In this document: piece by piece, positions 33,439 through 46,724 of the stretch
Layout of the letters: every line of letters begins with the position of its first letter
Position numbering within the stretch: position 1 is the first letter of the stretch
DNA from: Xestospongia bergquistia
Lineage: Eukaryota; Porifera; Demospongiae; Haplosclerida; Petrosiidae
NCBI GenBank assembly: GCA_963965975.1
Contig: OZ014425.1
Coordinates: forward strand, 4,477,501-4,541,500
Reading direction: 5' to 3'
DNA length: 64,000 nucleotides
Translations under genes and position numbers: made by a program
Notes under the pieces: generated by a model
Told to the model about the DNA's origin: nothing
Seen by the model: only the letters and a program-made list of their open reading frames with translations
Database searches by the model: none

Positions 33439-36400
33439 ATGAAGAAGTTTAAAATTTCAAGAGGCCGTAAAGGCAAAGAAAGTGACACTGCCAGCGTTGC
33501 TAGTGCAGTATCCCAAGAAGGTATGTATTTTAGCAGCCACAAAACCACAACAAGCTGATAACCTGCTACCTGTCATTTTACAGGAGACCCTACGCCTTCT
33601 TCTGGTTATACTATTCTCAAACCAGAGAAGGAGTTACCTCACAAACTCCTTAGAGCTGTGTGGAAATGCAACACAAGCAAAGTCCTCCTACTTTTAGAAG
33701 AAAAAACCAGCAAAGGAAAACCTAAGCATAGCATTGATGCTGTTGATAAACTTGGAAGGTTAGTTGCTATAAAATATTGGTAATAAGTGTCAATGAGACC
33801 TTATTCCTTATTTTTTAACTTTCATTTGCTAACTAATACTTTTATGGAGTAGAGTTACTATCTCCTAATGCTGTGTGGAAATATGTATCAATATTTAAAG
33901 TGATATACATTTGCAGGACAGCTGTGCATCTTGCTGTAGCAAAAGGAAACCTCGATATTGTTGACTTGTTGAGGGAACATAATGGAGTGATCTGTTGTCA
34001 GATGAAGGACAGCGATGGTAACACACCTCTTCATAAGGTATGATAACCAATTGTTAGAATTACTGTTTTGAATTCCAGTCTTTTAAATGACATCTTTATT
34101 ACTTAAACAACATGTGCTGTTGTAATAAATAAAACACAAACCTTCTTTCAATCTAGTCATCCATTCATTTATGTTATATTTTCATTAATTTTATCATCAC
34201 TAACTTTATCTATTTATTTAGGCTGTTGGAAGTGAGAGTTTTGGTATAACAATGGGAGTATTAAAAATGATGGACGATGTTGATTGTAAAAACAATCTTG
34301 GCCAAACTGCATTGCACATAGCTGCACTTCATAATGATGTACCTGTAGCAAACAAACTCCTGGATAAAGGAGCTTTTGCTGATGAGACAGACAATGTATG
34401 TAATATATAGTTTGTTTCATTTGTTAAGCTAACTCTCTCTCCCTCTCTCCAGAATGGTTTCACATCACTTGCTCTTGCAGCATTCCATGGCAAAGTTGAA
34501 TTTGCTGAGTTGATGATCAAAGAAGAATGCAATGTAAACCATGTCAACAAACAGGGACAGTAAGTTTCTATACTGATAGTATACTCTCCTTTAACTTCAT
34601 TCTCATCCCTTCAGAACACCATTGATGTTGGCTGCCATGAATGACCATATCAACATCATTCATCATCTCCTCAAACATCCACTTATCGATTGTAAGGTGA
34701 AAGACAATGAAGGCAAGACTGTTCATGATTATAGTCGCAGTGGGACTGAGTATGCTTGATATAAACAGACTTTACATTATCATCCTTTCTACGTTCCTTT
34801 AGCATTCCTCAAGTAATCTTTAAGCACGAACAAGAGCAATTCAGTCAATCAAATGATATTGTTGCCACTGTTCAAGCAACAGCTACCGAGCCTATTCCTC
34901 TAGGTACAAACAGTCTATTGCTAATATATAGCACTACTTACTTACATTTCTAGATAACATTGATCGTGTGGATAGCTTCACTACTACAGAGTAAGTTCAA
35001 TAATATGATATTTCATACACATACATAATAAAGAACAACAATTGAGTATATTGTGATATTATTTACTGTAGAGACATTTCAAAGAAAGAGTCCTTCATAT
35101 CTTCAGACAGTGAGTTGTATCCAGAGGAAGACTCTAAGCCCCAAATTAATATCACTGAGACTATGAGAGCTCGATATGGCAAATCATTTTTGACTGATGA
35201 TGATGATGAAGAAGAAGAAGAAGAAAAACCAGAAAAAGAAGAAAACAAGAAAGAAGAAAATAAAATGAAAAATGAAGGTATGATTATCATTATGTAAATA
35301 TGCTAATCTCTTTGCAGTTCCTGCAGTGACATCTTCTGATGATCCCCCAGTCCCAAACCTTCCCTCATTATTGGTATCAAAGGAGATAGAGGAGCAGGAA
35401 GATGAACAAGATGATAGGTCACCTCCTAAACACTATCTTCTTGACGTGGATCCAGAAGAAGCACCCAAAACTACAACAAGTGGTCCAGTTCAAACCCGTC
35501 CTAGTCTTCCAAAATTTGAAATACATAATGTATCCTCAGATGAGGAAGATGACGATAATGAAGATTGTCCTATTCCAATTGACAGCTCTGAAGAGTTTAT
35601 GTCTTTTGGTAGAAAATCAGCTGTTAAGAAGACCCCAATAACAGCTACAGGAAGTAGTCCCGTTCAAACTCGCCCTAGTATCCAAAAGTATGGAATACCT
35701 GATATATCCTCAGATGACGAAGAAGATGATGATAAAAAAGATGACCATTATAGCTGGTCTATTGAAAAAGAAAGCTTGGGAGATAAAAAAGATGCCCTAG
35801 ATATTCAAAGGGAAAGCTCTGACATGTTTTTGCCATTTTTTAGAGACATCCCTACTGGAAGGTTGCCAATCATACCGATGGTTTCAGCCAAAAATGGTAA
35901 AATATATTCTTTGGGAATGAGAATAAAGTACATTATTATTGTTTTGTTTTACAGAGGATGTATTACATATTAAAGCAATGGATTTCAGTGACGACGACGA
36001 AGAAGAAGAGATGGAAAATGTTTCTTTGTCTGGAGGCAAAAAAGCTGAAAATAAAGAAAAGGAGACAGATGAGCTTCCTAGTGAATTTGAGAATGAAGAA
36101 AGACGTGGTTTTTCAGAGAAAGGTCATTTGCAAGAGAAACCAACTGCCACTGAAGAAGAGGACTCGAATTGGGACACATCTGATGAAGAAGATGAAGATG
36201 ATAATATTCCCCAAAAAGAAGACAATGTTCCCCTAGGACAACGCTTCTTTGAACAAGTCAATAACAAGACAGAAACCAAACAAGGCTCCTCTTCTGATGA
36301 CAAAGAGAAGGATAAGACAATAGAGAATTCTCCCAAAGAGGAGGTACTCAGCGACAAGAAAGCTGATCTGATGGTCACACCTTCAGACAAAGCAGAGGAG

Positions 36401-39400
36401 AACTGGGATTGGGATTCAACTGATGATGAGGAGGAGGAGGAGGAAGAAGATGACCTCAATGAGGATGACCTCCCTGGTTTTGAATGGACACCTCACACTT
36501 CAACCAGTCAAGGTAGTCTATTACTATTAAAAATTTTATTATATGCCTATATTATAGGTGTTCTCTCTTCCCCTTTGATGCGACCTCAATTTGCTACAGC
36601 AACAATAGCCCCACCTACTATAGCTGCCGTCAGCTCACCACTTGCTGTGCCAACTACTTCTGTCACTTTGTCAGTTGGTTCCAGTCAACCAGCTGCATCA
36701 TCACCAGCTTCTATATCTATGGTGTCCTCCCCCCCAACAGCTGTGGTCACTGGTACTACCCCAGCGACTGTATCTTTTTCGCCCACTCAAACTACAACCC
36801 CCTCTCTTACTTCATCTACATTCCCTGTTGTTACCATGGCAACTACCACACAGGATGTCTCCCCCGCTGATGCTATTCCTGCAGCACCAGGTCTCGATAA
36901 ACCTCTCCAATCGTTTGATTCTACAGAGAGCACCCTGGGTCCATGTCAATCCAAATATGACAACAGTTCTGCAAAACTGCCACTTCAAACTTATGGTGAC
37001 TTAACTGTGCAAGTTTCAGAAGATGAAGAAATGGAAGCTGTTGAGAAAGAAATGTTGAAGCAACTCAATAAAACTTCCATCAAATCGGATCTTCATCATG
37101 CCATTGATCCTCATATTCATGGTCCTGTAACCATAGCAACAGTAACAACCAGTAGAGTGGCAAACCCATCACTGCAATCTTTGATTTCTGAACGAAAAAG
37201 AGCAAATCGGCAATTTGTTGATGACAGTATGGAACAAGAGGCTTCAAGACAACGACAACAAAAAGATAATGAAATTTTTAAAATTCTGGAGCAAAGAAGA
37301 AAGACTGTGGATGCAGAGAGCGATTCTCCTGTTAGAAGTGAACCCATGCCAGTTGAAAAGATGGATGTACCACCACCTATAGCTAGTGTGAATTCTCAAC
37401 ACTCTGTAGTGAGACTGATGAAAGACAAATGGGAGGGCAAGACTGGATATAAGAACAAGTTTGATTTGAATGAGTCTTCCGTGCCAGTCAGTGTGGCAAC
37501 ATCTGTGGAGAGTATATCGCCAAGTTTGAGCTCAGAGTCGACTCTCCCTTCACCAGCACATGTTTCTCTTCCTCTCTCCTTACCTCCATTACCTCCAACA
37601 TCTCAAGTTAAGAGTCGATCCAGTCAGAGGAGACAAGAGCAACTGGAGAGAGGATCTAAATATATACAGCATTATGATATGTCATCTGAAAGTGGAATAA
37701 CCTCCCCTATGGACACACCAGAGGTAAGAGTTAATTTTAACTTTCAATATTTACATGTTGTTTATTTCAGCATTATATTGATGACGAAAATAAAGGAAGC
37801 AACTCCCTTTCTCCACCTCGTATTTCACGTCAAAATGGTGCCAGAAATATTGCTCCATCTTCTCCAGTTCCCTCTGAAGCAAGCTCCACTTCTCCCTCAA
37901 AACAATATAATGAACTACAGGCAAAATATGATAAAGTCTTTGAGACAAAGCTCCAGTTAGAGAAGGACATGTTGGATAAGGAGTTGGAGGTCCGAAGCTT
38001 AACATATCAGCTAGAACAGATGAAAGAGGATCTACAGAGTGCTTTTGATGAGAAACAAAAGCTAAATGTAAAAATATTGATAAGTTAAATGTATTTACAT
38101 GTAATTTCATTGTTTCTATTATGTATAAATTTATTAATTATAATTATTATTGTCTTTATTAGGAGCAGCTCAGCCGAGCTGAGGAGAGATTGAAGGATGA
38201 TGTAGAAGGCAGACAGTCAACAGAACTGAGCCTGAAAGAGATGGAAGTTGAAAACCGTTCTCTGAAAATCACATGCCAACAAATACAAGAAGAATTGCAG
38301 TCTTTGACAAGTCAACTTCGAACAGAGAAGCACCAACATTCCATTAAAGATGTTGCCCTCCAAGATCAAAAACGGTTGTACAAAGACTTGCAAGAGGAGG
38401 TGGGGAGAGCTTTGGAACAAAAAGAGCAGCTCTCTGCTCAGTTAGATGAGACAGATAACTCGAAAACATCACTAGAAGAGGAAATGACTAGCCTCAAACA
38501 TACCAAGGCTAGACTAGAGGTATGTCTATCAATTTATTAGACTTTCTTATCAATTGTTTACTGCATTAGACTGAACTACAGGAACAATCTGTACAACATG
38601 ATGAAATTCAAAATCAACTTGAAACAGAAGTGGAACACCTCAGAGAAGAGGTATGTTAAATGTAGCAAATTACAATGCACTATTTCTCTCTCTCTCTCTC
38701 TCTCTCTCAGGTCAGTGATTACAAGCAAAAAGACGTGATAACAAACAATGCTCTCACTGAATTAAGTACAAAGGTTGAGCTACTGACATCTGCTCTTGAC
38801 AAAGAGACAGAAACACGACAGAGCCTGGAAGAACAGGTACATAGTTATAGAACTTACTGTCTCTGTCAATTATGTTCTTAAAACAGGTATCAATCTTGAG
38901 TACTCAATTGGCCTCAGCTACTAAAGAAGTGTCTGATCTACAATTAGAAGGTGCTCGTCATGATAAGGAGGCTGTCCAACAAAATGAGCAACTTCTGCGT
39001 GAAAAAATTGGACTTGAGAAAGACTTGAGCTCTTTCAATGAAGACAAAAGACGTCTCTCTTCACAACTTGAATCTGTCCAAGGAAAACTGATAGCTACCG
39101 AACAAGAGGTATTATATTAAACACTAAAATTGTTTTTGCATTGTCTCCATTTCAGTTGAAATCTGCTCAAACTCTAATGACTGACAAGTCAAATCAAATA
39201 GCCACATTACAACGACAAATAGATCAACAACAAGTTCAACAAATGTCTTCTCAAGAGGCACTGAGAAAAGAACAAGAACAAGTATTTATAATATTTAATA
39301 GTATGACTGTCTTTATGTTTTACAAGGTGAGTCACTTGGAGGCGCAAGTAACTTCTTTAAATGAACGTTTGAGCACTGCATTGTCTGAGCAACAGAAATT

Positions 39401-39770
39401 TTTAATGAAAGCGGATACTGCTGATAAAAGAGCAGGAGAGAGTCGATCAGTTCTACATGAAGAGAAAGTTAGTTGTGGAAGAGTGTGTGTGAGTGAGTGA
39501 GTGTGTGTGATCTTCTGTTCTTATTTGCAGGCAAAGCTGAATGCTTTGATTGAGTCACTCCAAGCTGATCTTAAGAGAGTGAGTGCTTCTGATATTGAAA
39601 ATATTACCTTTTTATATATTATTTATTTAGGCTAATGGTGAAGTTCGTGAGAGAATGGATCAAATTTTATCAGTGAAAGAACAGCTTGCATCTAGTGAAG
39701 GTTCCAGAGTAGTACTGGAAAGAGATATACAAACTTTACAACAGGTAACCTGTAAAGGAATTCATATATA

Positions 39771-39812
<42 letters not shown>

Positions 39813-42800
39813 TCTCTCTTGCAGGAAAGAGCTAGTCATCAGGAGGTCATTGTTGAATTGCAACAAAAATTAAAAGTTGTCGACAATGCCTATGATCAAA
39901 TGGAACTTGAAAAACAACAGGTTGAAGAACAACTCAGTAAACTTTCAACAGAACTAATTTCTCAAGAGCATCAATTTATGGAGACAAAACAAGTCGTTAC
40001 TGAATTTAAAGAGGCACTTACTAAAGCTCAAAAGTCACTCAAAGAGACAGCAGATGAGAGAGACAAAGCTATATTGGAAAGGGTAAGAGTTTATTAGCAT
40101 TTTCTGTCATTTTATTATTTCAATTGCTAGGCTGGTGTTGAAGCAAAACTACTGCACTTTGATGGGAAAATAAATAGTCTAAGATCTGAACTAGACTTAG
40201 GAACTGAACGAGAGTGTCAGCTCAAAACTGAACTAGAACAAATGAATCAAGTAAATTTATTTCATTAACAAAATTATTAAAATTATTTACATCTTATTTT
40301 TTCTTTCAGTCTCGTCTTAGTTTGCAAGAACTTGCTACCAAACTCCGTAGTGAGGCAGTGAAGTCAGAGCATCAACTCGAACAAGAAAAGACAGCTAGAA
40401 TGAAAGCAGAACAAGAAAATACTGAAATCAAAGAACTATGGGAAAGTGAAGTAAAAGCTAAACACAAGCTAACAGAAAAGGTATTGAATACAATCAGTCA
40501 TCTGTCTACCTAACATCCTCTATCTACCTAACATCCTCTGTCTACCTAACATCCTCTACTGATTATTCCTTTTCTAACTAAATCCATTCACATTAATCTA
40601 TTTTCTAATAGTTCATGTTGTTAGAACAGTACCAAAAGGAGTCTGGTGTCAAAGTAGATGAAGTAAGACATTTATTGTTAAGATGTCATGTTTTATTATC
40701 TCCCTAAGGAGAAACGTAGAGTTCGTAAGGCTATTGAACAAAAGGGTATGGCAGAAATGAAATTGGACAGTCTTCATGAAAGGTTTGTGAAGATGGACGA
40801 ATGAATGGATGGTATATTGATAAATGGATGGATGAGTCATCATTCAAATATGCTTACTTTATGAGTATTACATTTAGTAATGTCTAAAATAATGCCAGTG
40901 TCAGTTAATCTCCATAGTAACACAAATATTTAAGTTCTAGTACCATTCTTCAAAGGTCATCTCTACAGTGAAGAAATATTTATATTTCGCCAAAAATGAT
41001 GATCATATTTTGTACTGGTTTCAAGAGGTCAAAATAGAATGGGTCATTAACTCAATAATGCCATGAGGGGGGTAGAATGTTTGTATCAGATGTCTTGAGA
41101 GATTTATTGGAATGTTAGAGAATGAACCACAGCAAAGCATAATCATATTATTAGAGTTTAAAGGTCATTTGAAAATAATAGTGATCAAGCAAATGTAGAA
41201 GAGCTTGTGTGTGTGTAAATAATATATTTAGAAACAGAAATTAAGTAATTACTTAAAGAAAAGAAATTTGCTTTTAAGCACATTTTTCAGAAGCTATATA
41301 ATGCACACAAATCTTTAGAAGTTAAGGCAACATATTGTACTCACTTGTCATTTCAAATTCCATTGACAATTGTCTGATTTCATTTACTATGACTAACAAA
41401 GCAAATGAACTATGACAGGCATGTGCTGGATGCGCAAACAATATGTTTCTTCCCAGAGCAGTAGCTATTAGCGAGAATGCTGTGCTATAAAAAGTGCAGT
41501 ATTTCTATAGTAACTATGTCACTGCTTGCACACAATTTCATGTGAAGAATAAATAAACTACTATTCACTGAATTTACAAGCAAATAATGACATCATTTTA
41601 TATAAATTCTCATGAATATCATAACAATAATTCTTATTTTTTTCACTTTCCTTAGGTGTGGACAACTACAACAAGAGAACGGAGAACTCAAAGGTCAAAT
41701 GAAATTGTTACGTAAGAGACTAAAAGATGCAGAAAAAGCTGATGCTCGCAATGCCAGTTTGAAAGTTGACCTTGATCAAACTCAAACCACTTTAAATGCT
41801 GAAATAAGAAGTTTACAGAAACAGGTAGATAATAGAATATATTTACAAATACAAGTACATGAAGTTACATGTATACATGTACATGTATATGTACTGACTG
41901 TTTCCCAAAATAAGCAACATATCGTTAGAGGGTTAGTATTCAGTATCATACAGATAATGTTATGTATTATGGGATTATCCTTATATGGGAAATGACCTAC
42001 ACTACGTTAAATGTTACGTAGTCATCACACGATGTGTGCTTATATTTATTTTAAAGGTTGAGAATTATCGTGAACAGCTGAGGAAAGAAGCTGAACTGAG
42101 GCTTTTTGCTGATCAAACAGCTAGCAGAACAAAACTAGGTACAAAAGAGTCTGTTCTTATTGCTGATATCTTTGTGTTACAGAATTAGAGTCCTTGCAGA
42201 AATTTCATTCTCAACTTCAGTCAGAATTACAAGAGAAGGAGAGAGCATTGCGCAAGAGTGAACGATCACTGAGACAACTTAAAGATGAGCTTACAACAAT
42301 GCAGGATCAAATTAATACTAGAATGGTTCCTCGATTGGAATTGGACAGTTTACGGAGACAACTTGAAGAGAAAGTGAGCTAAGTTAATAATGTAGACTTA
42401 ACACATGAATGATACCAGATTGGTATATGCACTAGTAAGATTTGACACATATGTGACACCAGATTGATTTGATGTAGGCTTGACATATAATACTTGTTCA
42501 TTTTCATAGAGCCAAGAGCATATTGACAAAAAATTGACAGAGATGAATGAACTCTTAGAACAACAGGTACTTTGTGTATACTTCATACATATTCTTAAGA
42601 TTGATTCCTTGTTGTCTCAAATAGTCACTTAGTTTTCAGAAGATGGATGCAGTTTGTGCTACTCAAGAAAACGATCGAAGAACACGACAAGAAAGAGAGA
42701 TATCTGACCTCAAGGTACAAGAGAGAAATAGAGACAAGAGACAGACAGAGATTCCTTATTTTCTTCCTTACAGGTTAAACTCAATACAGTAATAGTAGAT

Positions 42801-43833
42801 GCAGAAAGACAACGTGCTTTGAGTGATAGTGCTTTCTCAGAAGCCAAAAGATATAAGGTGAGTCAAAAAAATATTATCTTTATCAACAAATAATCTACAT
42901 ACCACTATTACTCAGTAATAGTATAAAATATCTATGAAGTGTACAATGAGTATCATTTCACTAGAAAATCTAACTACATGTAGTTCTTGTTACATTTAAA
43001 ACAACAGACAGACATTGTTTTCCCTCAACATAGTACAAAATATCTATGAAGTGTACAATGAGTATCATTTCACTAGAAAATCTAACTACATGTATTTCTT
43101 GCCACATTTAAAACAACAGACAGACATTGTTTTCCCTCAACATAGTATAAAATATCTATGAAGTGTACAATGAGTATCATTTCACTAGAAAATCTAACTA
43201 CATGTAATTCTTGTCACATTTAAAACAACAGACAGACATTGTTTTCCCTCAACATAGTATAAATGTACATATATACTCCTTTACATGTATATGTTGAAAG
43301 GATCACTTAACAAGCCCCTTGAGACACACAAATGTCGGAGGAGGAATACCCACATGTTTATACATCTACATGTATGCCACATGTTGTTGTCTTTCATTAA
43401 TCAATGCGGTTTACAAAAACAACTACTGTTTCGTTCTTTAATCACTACTTTGTCCTTTTATGGGCATGAAACACACCCACACATCACTTGTTTACTAACA
43501 ACAGCTGCAACACACTTTCAAGTTACGAATGTACTCTCCCTCATCTGTAGTTTCCTACATAAAACATGTTTTTACATTATGTAAAATTATTAATTTAAAC
43601 TTTTTTTAATTTAGAATCTGTATGAGCAAGAAATTAAAAAGAGAGAGAGACTCTCAACGAAACTTGATCGAACAAGAGAGCGAGCAACTGCTGCCAAGAC
43701 TCAACTAAGGTGTGTGTGTGTATGCAATAATACAATGCAAGTACATTCACTCTATTAAAGAGATGGTCCCTTAAATTAATGTGTTAGTTGAACACTTAAT
43801 AGAAAAACAAAAAGACTGTCCTTATATGGAGTA

Positions 43834-43864
<31 letters not shown>

Positions 43865-46001
43865 ATATTTCAAGAATTTTAGGATACAATTAACTGACAT
43901 AGTCTCCTCCAGACTATTGAATGAAAATATTTGCCAATATTATGTTTAACATAGCCTTCTAAACATGACATTTCATATGACAATGACATTAAATATTGAC
44001 AAACATAGCATATTACTGTTAGACAGTTAAATGTTGGATATATCAAGTGATAAGTGGGTGGGTTGTTAATGTCAATACAAACAGCCACTGTTGACATACA
44101 AGATTCGGCAGTTACCATGGAGATAAACATGCTGTGTTATCCTGTCTGTAACATTTGATTTGCATCTCTCATTTAATAAATTTATAAATATGTCTCAGTT
44201 ATAATAACTAAGTTTTAAGACAGCAACTGACAAGAGATTTAAATGTGAACTGCTAACATTATCTGTGTACATTCTCACATCATTCCTGTTGACATAATTC
44301 ATAAAAAAAACAAATCTGTTTTTGTATCCTTCACTCAATAACAGATATGTCCCTAAACATATCACTTGTAATTACAATAATACACACACACATATTGTAC
44401 ATGTAATGTATATGTACAAATACATATACATTACATGTTATTACATGTACATATATATATACAATATATATATTATATATATTGTACATGTATATGTACA
44501 CTACATGTACATATATGGTATGTGCATGCACCGGAACTTAAAACAAAGTGATTAATTCCTTACAAGTTCACTAGTATAATCTTTAGATCATGTGAACATT
44601 TTAATTCCATCAATGTACATACCGGTTTGATAACTGGTATGTTTTGATTATAAGGGTTGCCAATATTACCTAAAAGGGGAACACGAACTGATAATACAAT
44701 GATTACTAATAGGAGTTTGTCAATAATAATTATTAAAAAGAATATTGTCTCATTGTGAAAGTATTATTACCTAATATTACCTGGAAGGCAAACATGAAGT
44801 CATGATACACTTCCAAGAGTTTTAACAATACTTATTGACAAACAATCTATTATATATGAATGAAGTAATACAGGATATGATACTATTACTAATATATTTA
44901 TATTTATTACACAATAACATGTATATAATACATTTACATGTACATGTGATAATTAATATACATGTACATCAGGTGATGTGATAATATCTCGTCCATTTTC
45001 TAGTCTTGAGAGAAATCAGGCAAGAAAACTTCTTAACACAACTTACCAAACTTTGTCTCATCTCTCACCCTCAACTTCAACACCCATAAAACCAAAAGTG
45101 AGTGATTATGTGTGTGTCTCATCTTATTCTCTTCTTCTTCGCTTAGGAGCCAGGTCTTAGTCCACCCGGAGATGACTTACTCCATTCCATACGTTCAGAG
45201 CTAGATCGTTCAATATCAAGACATATGGACTCAGGTACACACATACACATGTACTGGTCACATGATACAGGTATTAGTCACATGATAGCTATAGTACGAG
45301 TACATGATCACCTCCTCATATAGCATGTCTCAATTTTAATTGAGGTATAATACTATTCAGAGGTTAAATAAGGTGTAACTAAAGAGGGTTACATCCCACG
45401 TCAAAACTCCAGCCAACTTGACAATGTTCTAAGACATCTGAGCCATTCCCAGTTTAATTATTACATTAGTTAGTTTATACTGTACAATAGTGGTAGCTAT
45501 GTTAGGGAGGTAATGAGACGTATTGTGTGTGATGGAGGAGGAAGCATACATAGCATAGTTGAGGCTTTGTTAGTTATTGTTATCAGTTTAAATTGTAACA
45601 GTTAAAGATTCCAGACATGCTAATTATAATATAATACATGTAATACATTTATACATGTATATAATATATATAGTATAGACCCCTCAATTTGATGATGATA
45701 GCAGAAATGACTTAAGACTATAGTATAGACATATGTCTTCAAACCAGTCACATCATGTTAGGAGTGTAACGTAACAAACCAAAAAGGGCATAAGTACAAT
45801 TTAATGTTTTGTTGACATACTGTGATATCATTCCACCTTCTACACCTGAGGTTATACTTAACAAAAATAGAGCCTAATAGTCTCTTATTGTATATCTCCT
45901 ATTTCTCTCTAGTTTCATTCAAAGGTCTACCTCAGTCATCATATGATCACTCTAAACAAGAGAGTCATCTTGACTCAATTCGTAGAAATTACAGGCTATG
46001 A
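33439..46001 (+). CDS. ANKRD26: ANKRD26-like ankyrin repeat and long coiled-coil protein
   Basis: 36 exons encode about 2,216 aa: 33439-33520, 33584-33758, 33917-34037, 34222-34395, 34453-34559, 34615-34749, 34803-34903, 34954-34990, 35072-35277, 35318-35896, 35955-36512, 36558-37723, 37771-38067, 38163-38519, 38570-38650, 38711-38836, 38887-39108, 39156-39281, 39327-39467, 39531-39578, 39631-39744, 39825-40082, 40131-40250, 40310-40480, 40612-40662, 40709-40782, 41656-41824, 42057-42138, 42183-42373, 42510-42566, 42640-42714, 42774-42857, 43615-43709, 45004-45097, 45147-45234, 45913-46001. All phases agree. MKKFKISRGRKG recalls the N-terminus of ANKRD26. Ankyrin repeats (about 50-260; TAVHLAVAKGN, TALHIAALHND) are followed by an acidic Ser/Glu-rich linker with a duplicated PVQTRPS module, then roughly 900 residues of coiled coil. 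ANKRD26 acts at centriole distal appendages; that role is inferred here. Confidence 0.82.
40783..41655. other. Intron 26 of the ANKRD26-like gene
   Basis: 0.87 kb, long for this gene. AT-rich, no coding signal or recognisable element. Confidence 0.55.
42918..43260. repeat. 112 bp tandem repeat, three units, in intron 32
   Basis: Three near-identical units beginning GTATAAAATATCTATGAAG at about 42920, 43034 and 43145 and ending TTTTCCCTCAACATA. Confidence 0.85.
43710..45003. other. Intron 33 of the ANKRD26-like gene
   Basis: 1.3 kb. Holds GT and GA tracts (about 43836-43864) and a palindromic TA/ACATGTAC low-complexity block (about 44390-44520). Short open frames over this block are artefacts of its composition. 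Confidence 0.6.
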
Positions 46002-46724
46002 ACCATTACATCTACTGATGTATTTTAAACCATTAACTGAATTCAATGTAATGTACCTCTGATAACATGTATATCACAGTATGTACAATGTTGTTGGTAT
46101 TAAATATTGTAGTTCCAGACCTTATAAATGTGTCAATTAACTTTTAGTTAGACAATCACTAAACAGAGTATTATGAAAGTGTTAAGTGTCACACCTCCCT
46201 TGCTGAGCTTAACTAGCCATTGTTCAGACAAAAGACATACATTGTCTTGACACATTTTTCATTTAGTTGTAACAATAATTGACAATACTAGAAGATGTGC
46301 ACCATTAAATTTACATGGGACATTATAAAGACAAACACATACAGACTATATTATCAAAGATAACTATTCCTAATAGCAAAAATGAAATAAAATTTGCCTA
46401 ATACATGAAATAATTCACAAAACAAAGGGGTAACACAATAATATATAAATTAATGATCACAATAATATAACATATGGTGAGTGGCTAAGTATCTGGTATG
46501 ATACAATGTAGAATGTCTTAAGTGGTGGGTAGTAGTGGTGTTGAAAAGAAGTGAGTGAGTGGTGAGAGCAGCTTTCGAAAGAATAAATAAATAAATTGAG
46601 AAAGAAAGAAAGAGCTAATAGTGCCAAACATTGATAGTGAGCAGAAAGAGGCTGAAATAAACAGAACGAGAGAAAGAAAGACATTCTGTGATGATTAGGA
46701 TTTCATCTTCTGTTATTCCAGTAG
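46002..46724. other. Convergent intergenic region, ANKRD26-like to Bcl-2-like
   Basis: AT-rich 3' flanks of two converging genes. No coding signal was found; a minus-strand open frame at 46457-46684 has no motif. Confidence 0.6.
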
